A DNA stretch of 64,000 nucleotides from Pseudoxanthomonas daejeonensis (GTDB lineage: Bacteria; Pseudomonadota; Gammaproteobacteria; Xanthomonadales; Xanthomonadaceae), in assembly GCF_010093205.1 (NCBI RefSeq), contig NZ_PDWN01000009.1:124001-188000 (forward strand). Reading direction: 5' to 3'. A model generated the notes under the pieces. It was given only the letters and a program-made list of their open reading frames with translations, was not told the origin of the DNA and ran no database searches. Below, in pieces: positions 19,304 to 28,901 of the stretch. The first letter of the stretch is position 1. Every line of letters starts with the position of its first letter. A program made the translations under genes and the position numbers.

Positions 19304-20740
19304 ATGAAGATCAAACGATTCGTAGCCGTCGACATGCGCACCGCGCTGCGCATGGTCCGTGCCGAACATGGCCCGGACGCGGTGATCCTCTCCAACCGCC
19401 GCACCGACGAGGGCGTGGAGATCGTCGCCGCCAGCAACTACGACGAGAACGCGGTGCAGAAGGCGCTGTTCGACGCGCAGCGCGCCGCCGAGGCCGAGGC
19501 CACCGCCGAAGCCGCCGCCCGCGCCGTCGCCACGCGACCGGCCGCGCCGCGCCCCAATCCCTTCCTGGACAACATGCCGCCGGCGCCGGTCCCGGCCGCC
19601 GCGCGAACGACCTCCGCCGATTTCGCCGCGGCGATGGCCGCGGCGCTGACCACGCCGACCGCGCAGGCAGCCAACGCCATGCACGCACCGCTGGCCGCCG
19701 CCGCACCAAACATGGTTCCGGGCGCGATGTCCGCTCCGGAGAACGCCGCCGTCGCCGAGGCCGACACCATCGCCATGCCGGCACCTGCAGCGGTCGCCAC
19801 GCTGACCGCGGTTCCGGTCGCGGTCCCGGCAAACGACGAGCAGCTCGCCGCCATGCGCGACGAACTGGCACAGATGCGGCAGATGATCGAACGCGAGATG
19901 CACCGCCTCACCGACGAGCGCCTGCGCGGCTCGCCGGTGCGCCTGCAGGCGATGGAACTGATGGAGGACTACGGCTTCGATGCCGGGATCACCCGCGACA
20001 TCGTCCTGCAGGTGCCGGCCGACACGCCCGACCACCGCGGTCGCGGTCTGATGCTGGGCCTGGTCTCGCGCCTGCTGCCGGTGTGCCCGGTCGATCCGCT
20101 GGAACAGGGCGGCGTGATCGCCCTGGTCGGCCCGACCGGCGCCGGCAAGACCACCACCATCGCCAAGCTCGCCGCGCGCTTCGCCGCCGAGCATGGCGCC
20201 CGCAACATCGCCCTAGTGACCACCGACACCGCGCGCATCGGCGGACGCGAACAGCTCTACAGCTACGGCCGCCAGCTCGGCATCGCCGTGCACGAGGCCG
20301 ACAGCGACGCCGCCCTGATCGCCCTGCTGCAGCGCCTGCAGGACTACCGGCTGGTGCTGGTCGACACCGCCGGGCTGGGCCAGCGCGACCGCGCCCTGGC
20401 CAGCCAGCTCAACTGGCTGCGCGCCGCCCGCGAGGTGCGCACGTTGCTCGTCCTGCCGGCCAACTCCCATTACGCCGACCTGGACGAAGTGGTCCGCCGC
20501 TTCGGCCCGGCCAAGCCGCAGGGCGTGGTCCTGACCAAGCTGGACGAGACCGGCCGCCTGGGCAGCGCCCTGTCGGTGGTCGTGGACCACCAGTTGCCGC
20601 TGACCTGGATCACCGACGGCCAGTGCGTTCCCGACGACCTCCACCGCGCCAATGCGGCCAGCATTGTTCTTCGCCTTGAAGATCTGCGCCGCGCGGCCGA
20701 TAAGCCGAACATCCCGGAGCACGATCATGCCGTCGCGTGA
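19304..20740 (+). CDS. flhF: Flagellar placement SRP-like GTPase FlhF
   Basis: FlhF (478 aa) is an SRP-family GTPase that sets the polar site of flagellar assembly. The N terminus MKIKRFVAVDMRTALRMVRA is characteristic. An Ala/Pro-rich linker (about 60-180) leads to the NG domain, with P-loop GPTGAGKTTTIAKLA (276-290), DTARIGGREQL, LVDTAGLGQRD and TKLDETGRLG. A GGTAAGGAG site precedes the ATG. Polar single or few flagella are the expected pattern. It overlaps flhG by 14 bp. Confidence 0.97.
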   Translation: MKIKRFVAVDMRTALRMVRAEHGPDAVILSNRRTDEGVEIVAASNYDENAVQKALFDAQRAAEAEATAEAAARAVATRPAAPRPNPFLDNMPPAPVPAAARTTSADFAAAMAAALTTPTAQAANAMHAPLAAAAPNMVPGAMSAPENAAVAEADTIAMPAPAAVATLTAVPVAVPANDEQLAAMRDELAQMRQMIEREMHRLTDERLRGSPVRLQAMELMEDYGFDAGITRDIVLQVPADTPDHRGRGLMLGLVSRLLPVCPVDPLEQGGVIALVGPTGAGKTTTIAKLAARFAAEHGARNIALVTTDTARIGGREQLYSYGRQLGIAVHEADSDAALIALLQRLQDYRLVLVDTAGLGQRDRALASQLNWLRAAREVRTLLVLPANSHYADLDEVVRRFGPAKPQGVVLTKLDETGRLGSALSVVVDHQLPLTWITDGQCVPDDLHRANAASIVLRLEDLRRAADKPNIPEHDHAVA

Positions 20741-21608
20741 GTACGCCAACTTGAACCCGTCAGCCGCCAACCCGAGTCGCGCCCCCGTCCGCAGCATCGC
20801 CATCACCGGCGGCAAGGGCGGCGTGGGCAAGACCAACCTGTCGGTCAACCTGGCCGCCTCGCTGGCCGGGCTGGGCAAGCGCACGTTGCTGCTCGACGCG
20901 GACCTGGGCCTGGCCAACGTCGACGTGCTGCTGGGGCTGTCGCCGCAGCACACCCTCGCCGACCTGGTGTCGGGCCGCTGCGAGCTGGACGAGGTGATCC
21001 TCCAAGGCCCCAACGGCATGCTGGTGGTGCCCGCCGCCTCCGGGCGCCGGCACATGGCCGAACTGCAGCCGGCCCAGCACGTGGGCCTGGTCAACGTGTT
21101 CAACGACCTGCAGCGCGACCTGGACATCCTCATCGTCGATACCGCCGCCGGGATCACCGACAGCGTGCTGACCTTCTGCCAGGCCGCGCAGGACGCGGTG
21201 GTGGTGGTCTGCGACGAACCGGCATCGATCACCGACGCCTACGCCCTGATCAAGGTGCTCGCCCACGAGCGCGGCGTGAACCGCATGCAGGTGGTGGCGA
21301 ACATGGTGCGCAGCCCAGCTGAGGGCCGCGGCCTGTACGACAAGCTCGCGCGGGTGTGCGAGCGCTTCCTCGGCGACGTGTCGCTCAACTTCCTCGGCGC
21401 GGTCCCACAGTGCGACTGGCTGCGCATGGCCGTGCAGCGCCAGCAGGCCGTCGCCACCGCCTACCCGGCCAGCCCCTCGGCCCGCGCGATCGCCGAGATC
21501 GCCCGCCGCGCCGCCCGCTGGGATGCGCCGGCGGCACCGCGCGGCAACATCGAATTCTTCGTGGACAGGCTGATCCAGCAAAGGCTCGGCCAGGGAGCGA
21601 CGGCATGA
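20727..21608 (+). CDS. flhG: MinD/ParA-like flagellar number regulator FlhG (FleN)
   Basis: FlhG/FleN (293 aa) is a ParA-type ATPase that limits flagellar number, antagonising FlhF and the FleQ activator. The deviant Walker A KGGVGKT is at residues 30-36, with DADLGLANVDVLLGL and the switch region DTAAGITDSVLTF. The ATG at 20727 was chosen over an upstream in-frame ATG because it gives the standard N terminus and a 14-bp overlap with flhF. It overlaps fliA by 4 bp. Confidence 0.96.
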   Translation: MPSREYANLNPSAANPSRAPVRSIAITGGKGGVGKTNLSVNLAASLAGLGKRTLLLDADLGLANVDVLLGLSPQHTLADLVSGRCELDEVILQGPNGMLVVPAASGRRHMAELQPAQHVGLVNVFNDLQRDLDILIVDTAAGITDSVLTFCQAAQDAVVVVCDEPASITDAYALIKVLAHERGVNRMQVVANMVRSPAEGRGLYDKLARVCERFLGDVSLNFLGAVPQCDWLRMAVQRQQAVATAYPASPSARAIAEIARRAARWDAPAAPRGNIEFFVDRLIQQRLGQGATA

Positions 21609-22348
21609 ACGCGCTCGCCGAATACCGCGCCGTCCAGCGCTCCACCGCCGATGACGCCGTCGCCCGCCACGCCGAGCTGGTGCGCCGCATCGCCCACCAC
21701 ATGGCCGCGCGCCTGCCGGCCAGCGTCGAGGTCGACGACCTGATCCAGGCCGGCATGATCGGCCTGATCGAGGCCTCGCGCAGCTACGACCCCGACCAGG
21801 GGGCCTCGTTCGAGACCTACGCCTCGATCCGCATCCGCGGCTCGATGATCGACGAGATCCGCCGCGGCGACTGGGTCCCGCGCTCGGTGCACCGTCGCGC
21901 CCGCGACGCGGCCGCCGCGATGCGCCAGCTCGAGCAGGCCACCGGCCGCGCGGCCACGCCGCAGGAAGTCGCCGCGCGACTGGAAATGCCGCTGCCCGAG
22001 TACATGCGCCTGCTCGAGGACGCCTCGCGCGGCCAGGTGCTCAGCCTGGACTCGCACGTGGAAGACCACGGCGAAGTGACCCTGCACAGCGGCGGCCTCA
22101 ATCCGCAGCAGAACCTCGAACGCGGCGACTTCGGCCGCGAACTGGCCGAGGCCATCGGCCAGTTGCCCGAGCGCGAACAGCTGGTGCTGTCCCTGTACTA
22201 CGAGCAGGAGCTGAACCTCAAGGAGATCGGCGCGGTGCTCGGGGTCAGCGAATCGCGGGTGTGCCAGATCCACGGCCAGGCCGTGCTGCGCCTGCGTGGC
22301 CGCCTGTCCCAGTACGAATCGCGCGACGCCGGCCTGGAAGACGCATAG
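21605..22348 (+). CDS. fliA: RNA polymerase sigma factor FliA (sigma-28)
   Basis: FliA (247 aa) directs transcription of late flagellar and chemotaxis genes. Region 2 is clear ([60 protein letters not shown] and [13 protein letters not shown]). Region 4 has [20 protein letters not shown] and the helix-turn-helix [20 protein letters not shown]. The start is the ATG in the flhG stop (ATGA). It is placed before the chemotaxis genes as in pseudomonads and xanthomonads. Confidence 0.98.
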   Translation: MNALAEYRAVQRSTADDAVARHAELVRRIAHHMAARLPASVEVDDLIQAGMIGLIEASRSYDPDQGASFETYASIRIRGSMIDEIRRGDWVPRSVHRRARDAAAAMRQLEQATGRAATPQEVAARLEMPLPEYMRLLEDASRGQVLSLDSHVEDHGEVTLHSGGLNPQQNLERGDFGRELAEAIGQLPEREQLVLSLYYEQELNLKEIGAVLGVSESRVCQIHGQAVLRLRGRLSQYESRDAGLEDA

Positions 22349-22419
22349 GCCGCCATCGCGATGAACGCAATCCCGCACCGCACGCAGTTGCACGCACCAC
22401 CCAAGAACCGGAGCACGAA

Positions 22420-22812
22420 GTGAACAAGAACATGCGCATCCTGATCGTTGACGATTTCTCGACGATGCGCCGCATCGTCAAGAACCTGCTCAACGACCTG
22501 GGCTACAGCAATACCGCCGAGGCCGACGACGGCCACACGGCACTGGCCGCGTTGCGCTCGGCCCCGTTCGACTTCGTGGTCACCGACTGGAACATGCCGG
22601 GCATGACCGGCATCGAGTTGCTGCGCGCGATCCGCGCCGACGACAAGCTCAAGACCCTGCCGGTGCTGATGGTCACCGCCGAAGCCAAGCGCGAGCAGAT
22701 CATCGAGGCCGCGCAGAACGGCGTGAACGGCTACATCATCAAGCCGTTCACCGCGCAGACCCTGGAAGAGAAGCTCGGCAAGATCTTCGAGCGCCTGGCA
22801 GCCACCGCATGA
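22420..22812 (+). CDS. cheY: Chemotaxis response regulator CheY
   Basis: CheY (130 aa) carries the phosphoryl signal from CheA to FliM. It is a single receiver domain with acidic pair D11-D12, phospho-acceptor D56 (VVTDWNMPG), the conserved Thr in MVTAEAKR and Lys in [11 protein letters not shown] 22420 is preferred because GGAG lies 7-8 bp upstream and the length matches CheY; ATG 22432 is an alternative. It follows fliA by 71 bp and overlaps cheZ by 4 bp. Confidence 0.97.
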   Translation: MNKNMRILIVDDFSTMRRIVKNLLNDLGYSNTAEADDGHTALAALRSAPFDFVVTDWNMPGMTGIELLRAIRADDKLKTLPVLMVTAEAKREQIIEAAQNGVNGYIIKPFTAQTLEEKLGKIFERLAATA

Positions 22813-23432
22813 ATGCCTGCACCTCGCCCGAGCGCATTGCGCTGATCCAGCGCCTGCACGAGGCCCTCGACGCGTTGGAGCGCGGCGACGAGACCGCCAT
22901 GCGCGCGGTGATCGACGCCCTCGCCTCGGCACGCACCCGGCCGCTGGTGCAGGGCCTGGGCCGCCTGGCCCGCGAGCTGAGCCAGGCGCTGGGCGAGTTG
23001 CCGCAGATCCCCGGCGAGGACGCAAAGGCCGCCGAACTGGACGACGCCTGCGCGCGCCTGGACCACGTGGTCACGGTCACCGAGCAGGCGACGCATCGCA
23101 CCCTGGACCTGGCCGACCAGTGCCGCGACCTGGTCGAGGACCTGCGCATCGAAGGCGTCTCCGCGCGCCAGGACGAAGTGCTGGACCGGATCCGCCACAA
23201 TCTCACCGAGATCGGCCTGACCCAGAGCTACCAGGACCTGACCGGGCAGATCATCCGCCGCGTCGCCGGCATCGTGCGCACCGTGCACGAAGGCTTCGGC
23301 GCGCTCGGCCTGCCGCCGAAGGAAAGCGAACACGAGGGTTCCGGACTTGCCGGGCCGGCGGTTGCCGGTCTGGACCGCCACGCGGTCTCGCAGGTCGATG
23401 CCGACGCCCTGCTGGCAGACCTGGGGCTCTGA
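22809..23432 (+). CDS. cheZ: CheY-P phosphatase CheZ
   Basis: CheZ (207 aa) dephosphorylates CheY-P. The catalytic Asp143 and Gln147 fall in [13 protein letters not shown], the same numbering as in E. coli CheZ. The long four-helix bundle region spans about residues 10-165. The C-terminal peptide [12 protein letters not shown] is the typical CheY-binding helix at the end of a flexible linker. Starts in an ATGA overlap with cheY. Confidence 0.96.
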   Translation: MNACTSPERIALIQRLHEALDALERGDETAMRAVIDALASARTRPLVQGLGRLARELSQALGELPQIPGEDAKAAELDDACARLDHVVTVTEQATHRTLDLADQCRDLVEDLRIEGVSARQDEVLDRIRHNLTEIGLTQSYQDLTGQIIRRVAGIVRTVHEGFGALGLPPKESEHEGSGLAGPAVAGLDRHAVSQVDADALLADLGL

Positions 23433-23448
23433 CGATGGACAGTGAGCC

Positions 23449-25323
23449 ATGAGCGGCGTGACCCCGGAAATCGCGGCCGACTTCATCGTCGAGGCCCAGG
23501 AAATCCTGGACCGGCTGGGCGAGCAGCTGGTCGCGCTTGAACATGCGCCCGACGACCGCGAACAGCTCAATGCGGTGTTCCGCGGCTTCCACACGCTCAA
23601 GGGCGGAGCCGGCTTCCTCGGCATCCATGGCATGGTCGAACTGTGCCACGCGGCGGAAGAGACGCTCGGCAGCGTGCGCGCCGGCCAGGCCGTGCTCGAA
23701 GCGCAGCACTTCGATGCGGCGCAGCGTTCGCTGGACTGGCTGCAGGCCATGCTCGACGCGGTCGCCGGCGGAACCGAACCGGTCCATGCACCGGCCGAGC
23801 TGATCGCACAGTTCAGCCTCGATCCGGTGGCCGTGCCGGCACCGGTCGCGTCGCCGGCACCGGTGGCCACTGCAACGGGCGGCATGATCGACGATGACGA
23901 GTTCGAGGCGCTGCTCGACCAGCTGCACGGCACGGCCGCGCCCGGCGTGCAGCCCCCTGCCGTGGCTCCGTCCAGGCCCGCCTCGGGCATGATCGACGAC
24001 GACGAATTCGAAGCGCTGCTCGACCAGCTGCACGGCGCCGCCGCACCCGGTGCACATGCCATGCCGGCCGTCGTGCCGCCCAGCGCGCCCGCGCGCGCAC
24101 CCTCTCCCGCCGTGCCCGCACCCGTTGCAGCGCGGCCGGCCGCGGCGCCGCCGCGCGCCGCGGGTGGCGGCGAAGCCGAGCAGACCGTGCGCGTGGATAC
24201 GCGCCGCCTGGACGCCATCGTCAACCTGATCGGCGAACTGGTCCTGGCCCGCAACCGGCTCAAGACCCTGCGCACCCGGCTCAAGGACGAAGAGCTGGAC
24301 CGCGCGGTCGGCACGCTCGACGTGGCCACCGCGCGCCTGCAGTCGGCGGTGATGCGCACGCGCATGCAGCCGGTCGGCAAGGTGTTCTCGCGTTTCCCCA
24401 AGGTCGCCCGCGACGTCGCCCGCTCCCTGCAGAAGGAAGTGGAACTGGAGATGGTCGGCGCCGAGACCGAGCTGGACCGCAACCTGGTCGAAGCCCTTGC
24501 CGATCCGCTGGTGCACCTGGTCCGCAACGGCATCGACCACGGCGTCGAAGCGCCCGCGTTGCGCGAAGCCGCGGGCAAGCCGCGCGTGGGCCGGCTGCGC
24601 CTGTCCGCGCAGCAGGAAGGCGATTACGTCGGCATCGAAGTGCAGGACGACGGCGCCGGCATCGATCCCGAACGCCTGCGCGCGAAAGCGCGCGAGAAGG
24701 GCCTGATCGACCCCGAGGCCGCCGCGCGCCTGGGCCCGGAGGAATGCCTGCACCTGATCTTCCTGCCCGGCTTCTCGACCAAGGCCGAAGTAACCGACAT
24801 TTCCGGGCGCGGCGTGGGCATGGACGTGGTCCAGTCGCGTATCCGCGAACTGGGCGGGCAGATCCAGATCCAGTCCGAACTGGGCCGCGGCAGCCGCTTC
24901 ATGATCCGCGTGCCGCTGACCCTGGCGATCCTGCCGACCCTGCTGGTGCAGGCCGGCGAAGCGGTGTACGCGCTGCCGCTGGCGCGCGTGCTGGAAGTGC
25001 TGCACGCCGCGCCGGCTTCGCTGGGCTGGTTCGACGGCCGACCGGTGCTGGACCGCCAGTCGCATGCCCTGCCCCTGCTCGACCTGCGCCGCTGGCTGGG
25101 CATCGAGGCATGCGAAGCGACGCTGCTCACCGTGGTCGTGTTGCAGATGGGCGACTCGCGCTTCGGCCTGATCGTCGACCAGGTCCGCGGCCGCGAGGAA
25201 GTGGTGATCAAGCCTTTGCCACGCGCCCTGCGCGGCCTGCCCGGCTATGCCGGCGCCACCCTGATCGGCGACGGCCGCCTGGCCCTGATCCTGGACGTGG
25301 ACGGACTGCGCGAGTCGGGCTGA
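23449..25323 (+). CDS. cheA: Chemotaxis histidine kinase CheA
   Basis: CheA (624 aa) phosphorylates CheY in response to receptors. The P1 domain has the phospho-accepting H48 in FRGFHTLKGGAGFLG. Instead of an ordinary P2 domain there is a Pro/Ala linker holding two near-identical acidic motifs, GMIDDDEFEALLDQLHG, at residues 145-161 and 180-196. P3 dimerisation begins near 245, then the HATPase core (VHLVRNGIDHGVE, DDGAGIDPERL, GRGVGMDVVQSR) and the CheW-like P5 domain. It begins 16 bp after cheZ. No cheW, motCD or parA follows, unlike many relatives. Confidence 0.97.
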   Translation: MSGVTPEIAADFIVEAQEILDRLGEQLVALEHAPDDREQLNAVFRGFHTLKGGAGFLGIHGMVELCHAAEETLGSVRAGQAVLEAQHFDAAQRSLDWLQAMLDAVAGGTEPVHAPAELIAQFSLDPVAVPAPVASPAPVATATGGMIDDDEFEALLDQLHGTAAPGVQPPAVAPSRPASGMIDDDEFEALLDQLHGAAAPGAHAMPAVVPPSAPARAPSPAVPAPVAARPAAAPPRAAGGGEAEQTVRVDTRRLDAIVNLIGELVLARNRLKTLRTRLKDEELDRAVGTLDVATARLQSAVMRTRMQPVGKVFSRFPKVARDVARSLQKEVELEMVGAETELDRNLVEALADPLVHLVRNGIDHGVEAPALREAAGKPRVGRLRLSAQQEGDYVGIEVQDDGAGIDPERLRAKAREKGLIDPEAAARLGPEECLHLIFLPGFSTKAEVTDISGRGVGMDVVQSRIRELGGQIQIQSELGRGSRFMIRVPLTLAILPTLLVQAGEAVYALPLARVLEVLHAAPASLGWFDGRPVLDRQSHALPLLDLRRWLGIEACEATLLTVVVLQMGDSRFGLIVDQVRGREEVVIKPLPRALRGLPGYAGATLIGDGRLALILDVDGLRESG

Positions 25324-25329
25324 GCGGAA

Positions 25330-25348
25330 CGCCGGCGCGGAGCCGGCG
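25330..25348. terminator. GC hairpin between convergent cheA and a minus-strand gene
   Basis: CGCCGGC (25330-25336) pairs with GCCGGCG (25342-25348) around a 5-base loop, 7 bp after the cheA stop and 11 bp from the stop of the opposing gene. There is no T-run on either side, so termination by this hairpin alone is uncertain. Confidence 0.45.
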
Positions 25349-25358
25349 CGCCACTGCT

Positions 25359-26276
25359 TCAGCCCCGCACTCCGGTACCGACCGGCCGGCCCGGCGCCGG
25401 GCACGGCTTGCCCAGCGCCGGATTGCAACCGATCTGGCGCTTCACCTCGTCGCTGACTTCCTGGATGAAGTCGTCGCTGATCGTCTGCGAGTCGTCATCG
25501 GGCACGCGCGTGTCCCACGGACCACCGCAGACCTTCAACTGCGCGGTGGGAATCGCATGGTCGATGTTCTGCAGCGCGAACTGGCGCGCTTCCATGACCG
25601 CTTTGTCGGTCGATTCCTGTTCGTTGGCCAGGAAGAACCGGGTTTCCCCCGCTTCCGGTACGCACACCACCGCTCCGGCACCGCGCGAACTGGTCATCAG
25701 CAAGGTCTTCCAGCCGTCGGCGGTCGCGAACTTCGCCTCCAGCTTCTCCACGGCCTGGCGCGAGGGCCGGTTGCCCGCCACCACCACCCGCCCGTTGTTC
25801 CGGTTGCCCATCACCAGCAGCCACGCCGGACTGTCGGGGGAATCGAACGAGAGGATCTCGATCGAGGACGACGGCTTGCCCCGCGCCGGTGCCGAAGCGA
25901 CCGCGGGCGCCGCCGCGGCGACGCCCTTGCGGGTCCACGGCACGCCCTGGAAACGCGTCGCGCCGGCACATTCAGGACAGCTTTCCTGCGGCAACAGCGA
26001 TTGCGCGCGCGCGATCGCCTCGGCCGAGGGCCGCATCGTGCAGTAGCCTTGCGCCTGCCCGCGCAGCGCACCCTTGCCGCGCAGGTATTGGACGAATTCG
26101 GCCCCGTAACCGGAACGCTCCGGCACCGGGCCTATGGGCATGACCGGCGAAACGAACACCACGCCGCTGGCCGGATCGGGGACGTAGCAGAAGAAGTGGC
26201 TCAGCGCCTGCGCCGGCAACGACGCGCTGCCGGCCAGCAAGAACGCGATGATGGAAAGACGGACCTTCATGCGCAT
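25359..26276 (-). CDS. Secreted protein of unknown function (305 aa)
   Basis: Not recognised. The N terminus (about residues 1-25, ending LPAQALS) is a signal peptide, so the protein is probably periplasmic or secreted. The mature part has six Cys, including a CPEC pair (YCTMRP ... ESCPECAG), suggesting disulfides or metal binding. A central region SPAWLLVMGNRNNGRVVVAG precedes a conserved-looking C-terminal half. Only 3 bp separate it from the upstream 873-aa secreted protein, so they are almost certainly co-transcribed. A second Met two codons in is an alternative start. Confidence 0.8.
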   Translation of the reverse strand: MRMKVRLSIIAFLLAGSASLPAQALSHFFCYVPDPASGVVFVSPVMPIGPVPERSGYGAEFVQYLRGKGALRGQAQGYCTMRPSAEAIARAQSLLPQESCPECAGATRFQGVPWTRKGVAAAAPAVASAPARGKPSSSIEILSFDSPDSPAWLLVMGNRNNGRVVVAGNRPSRQAVEKLEAKFATADGWKTLLMTSSRGAGAVVCVPEAGETRFFLANEQESTDKAVMEARQFALQNIDHAIPTAQLKVCGGPWDTRVPDDDSQTISDDFIQEVSDEVKRQIGCNPALGKPCPAPGRPVGTGVRG

Positions 26277-26279
26277 GGC

Positions 26280-28901
26280 TCAGTCCGCCCCGTGGCTCTG
26301 GAGGTAGCCGGCCGCGACTTCCGCGGACTGCTGGTGGGCTGCGTAGGTGCGGTTCGCATCGGCCTCGCTGTAGCCCTGCGCGATCGCGCGCTTGTACATC
26401 GTGTAGTACTCGAAGGCCTGTCCGCACATCGCGTACAGCTGCTGGTCGCCGCCGCCGGACACCGCCTTCTGCCGGTAGTTGGATTCGGTGAAGCCGGCGC
26501 AGGACGAGAGCGCCAGGTTTTCCCTGGTCCGATAGCTGCCGCCACCGCCGCCCGCCATCCCGGCCAGGCTGCTGGCGGCCCCCATCCCGGAGACGCCACC
26601 GGTGACCAGTTCCTGGGCCGTCGCGCCCAGGATCGAGGCCGCGGCGCTGTCCGGGTTGGCGATCGTCGCGCCGACCAGCGCGCCCCCGATGATCTGTTCG
26701 GCGTTGCCGCCGTGGTAGCCGACGGTCGCCGCACCGACCGTGGCGATGGCCAGGGTGCCGAGCATGCGGCCGATGCCCGAGCCGCCGGAAGCCTCCTCCT
26801 GCGCCCGCTGCTCGGCCAGCTGCTGCGCGGCACGCTCGCGCTCGCGCGCCAGGTCGGCGCGCATCCGGGCCTGGCGTGTCCGCAGGTCGGGCACCAGTGC
26901 GGCAAGCTCATCCCGATCGCTTGGCCAGTAGCGCAGGGAACCGTTGTAGCTCTGGCTGCCGTCCGGGTTCAACTTGATCGCCATCGCTTCCTTGCGCGTG
27001 GGCCGGCCGTTGGCATCGACCCCGTAGAAGATGGCCAAGAGGGTGTCTGCGTCGAGGGGCAGGAACTCGTTGTTCTCCTTCGAGTCCACCGTGCGATAGA
27101 CCTGCGCGGCCGGGTCGAGGCGGTAGTCGGTCATCTCCGACGACTGGTTCACGCCGGCGTCGGTGACCGTGCCCCCGACGATGCGGAGCACCCCGTCCTT
27201 GCGCCCCCACAGGTACTGCTTCCACTGGATGTATGCGCGTTCGCCCTCGACCTGCCAGCCGAACTGCGTGCGCAGGGTGCGTTGATCGAGCCGGGCCATG
27301 ATCGCCTGCACCGCCGAAACCCGCTCGGTGCGCCACGCCGGATCTTCCAGCACCGCCGCGGCCGGCCCCGTATCCACGGCGACCAGGGGCACAGGAATCG
27401 ATGCGGCACCGGCCGGGGCCATGCTGCCACCGGGCTTGCCGGGCTTGTGCTTGACCTGCAGCGTGTAGGAGCGACCCGGCACGCCCACGGGCACGAACCA
27501 GTAATAGCCGCCGCCCGCGGTCATCGAGTGGATCCGGTTGAAGGTGAGGAAAGCCTCCCTGCTCTTGGCGCCAGCCACCGGCTGCAGGCCGGCCATGCAA
27601 TCGGGACCCTGCACCATTGCGAGCTGCGGTACGACCAGGCCGGAAACGTAGACATCGTCGGCCTGGGTGGTGATTTCCCAGCGGTCGCCCGGCTGGGTCT
27701 GGAGCAGGTAGCAGTCGTAGCGGTTGCCCTGGCGATCGATGCCCGACACGCCGGGACTGAAGGTTCCGTTGATGGTTCCGGTGCCGCTGATGACGCGCAC
27801 CGGATGCGAGCCGGCCGTGTTGCCTGTTGCAGGCGCGCCGGCTGGCACGGCCGCGCCAGGGGCGCCGGCGGGGGAAACCGCAAGGCCGGCGGCGGGCACG
27901 GCGGCGGCACTCGCGGCGGCCGCGACCGGCGCATGCGTACCCGCGCCCTGCAGCGCGGTGTAAACGTACTCCATGCGTACGCTGCTGTCGCCCTTGAGCT
28001 GCTGTTCGACCCAGCTGCCGTCGTCGCGGCGGGCGATGCGCATGCCGGGCTTGAGCGCACCTTCCTTCGGGAACAGCAGCGAGCCGTCGGCCTGGACGCG
28101 CGCGAGCCGCGTCGTCTTCAATCCCTTGCGCTCGTTCACGACCTGCAGCTCGCTTGGCACCTGGGTACGGCTGATCGTGGTGGTCGAGAATGCGCCGCCA
28201 TTATCCAGGTAGGTCTCCGCGACACGCATGCGCTGGCCCGGTTCGATCCAGCTGAACTCGAACACGCGCGGGCGCGAGCCGATGTCGAGGCGCCACCGTT
28301 GTCCCACCAGGTCGACGTAGGTGCCCCAGGCAGCGATTTCGGCCGCCCGCGCGGCGCGGCGTTCGGCGTCCAGCCTGGCGGTTTCCCGCTGCCTGTCCGC
28401 AGCCGAAAGTTCGTAGCGCGCGCTGTCGCTGGAAGACACCACTGCGCCATTCGCGAGCTTCACCCGCTCATGGACGAAACCGCCATCGGCGTACTTCACC
28501 TGGTACGGAAGCTTGGGCACCGCCCCGCGCTGGAACACGATGGTGTCCGCGTCCACGATCCGTCCCACCCACTTCATCGGCAACGGCGAGGATTTGGCCT
28601 GCAGCTCGCCGGGGCGCTCGCCCGGGGTCACGGTGACCGTGCCCTGCACCGTTCCCGTGCTGGAGGTGGCGGTCTCGAGCAGGCTCTCGCCGGGGACGAT
28701 CCAGCGATAGCTGATGGTGTAACGCCCCGGCGATTCCCAGGCCTTGCCCACCAGCCGGGTATACACGCCCCACACCGCCGCATCGGGCTCTGCGGTCGCG
28801 TCGGCGGCGACCGGCGCCTGCGCCCACGCGCCAGCACAGGCCAGCATGCCCATGCACAGCGCCAGCAGCATCGCCCGCACTCCCTTGATCATCCTTCGCA
28901 T
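26280..28901 (-). CDS. Large secreted repeat protein of unknown function (873 aa)
   Basis: Not recognised. ATG 28901 is chosen because ACAGGGGAT lies just upstream and the next residues form a signal peptide (about 1-26, ending AGAWAQ); the frame stays open 72 codons further. Two related units of about 140 residues follow (WGVYTRLVGKAWESPGRYTI and WGTYVDLVGQRWRLDIGSRP). Then come a Pro/Ala linker, a PPC-like beta domain (YDCYLLQTQPGDRWEITTQA), a third beta-rich part and a charged helix. A glycine-zipper-like hydrophobic stretch (VGAATVGYHGGNAEQIIGGA) and a Cys-containing tail end it. The tail could anchor the protein in, or perforate, a membrane; this is inference. Confidence 0.82.
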   Translation of the reverse strand: MRRMIKGVRAMLLALCMGMLACAGAWAQAPVAADATAEPDAAVWGVYTRLVGKAWESPGRYTISYRWIVPGESLLETATSSTGTVQGTVTVTPGERPGELQAKSSPLPMKWVGRIVDADTIVFQRGAVPKLPYQVKYADGGFVHERVKLANGAVVSSSDSARYELSAADRQRETARLDAERRAARAAEIAAWGTYVDLVGQRWRLDIGSRPRVFEFSWIEPGQRMRVAETYLDNGGAFSTTTISRTQVPSELQVVNERKGLKTTRLARVQADGSLLFPKEGALKPGMRIARRDDGSWVEQQLKGDSSVRMEYVYTALQGAGTHAPVAAAASAAAVPAAGLAVSPAGAPGAAVPAGAPATGNTAGSHPVRVISGTGTINGTFSPGVSGIDRQGNRYDCYLLQTQPGDRWEITTQADDVYVSGLVVPQLAMVQGPDCMAGLQPVAGAKSREAFLTFNRIHSMTAGGGYYWFVPVGVPGRSYTLQVKHKPGKPGGSMAPAGAASIPVPLVAVDTGPAAAVLEDPAWRTERVSAVQAIMARLDQRTLRTQFGWQVEGERAYIQWKQYLWGRKDGVLRIVGGTVTDAGVNQSSEMTDYRLDPAAQVYRTVDSKENNEFLPLDADTLLAIFYGVDANGRPTRKEAMAIKLNPDGSQSYNGSLRYWPSDRDELAALVPDLRTRQARMRADLARERERAAQQLAEQRAQEEASGGSGIGRMLGTLAIATVGAATVGYHGGNAEQIIGGALVGATIANPDSAAASILGATAQELVTGGVSGMGAASSLAGMAGGGGGSYRTRENLALSSCAGFTESNYRQKAVSGGGDQQLYAMCGQAFEYYTMYKRAIAQGYSEADANRTYAAHQQSAEVAAGYLQSHGAD

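Noticed and set aside
17066-20194. A 1042-codon open frame antisense to flhA and flhF
   Set aside because: Antisense to two certain flagellar genes; His/Gln/Arg-rich sequence typical of high-GC shadow frames.
22377-22392. Possible sigma-54 promoter before cheY (ends in TTGCA)
   Set aside because: The -12 half is present but the invariant GG at -24 is CC, so it fails the key position.
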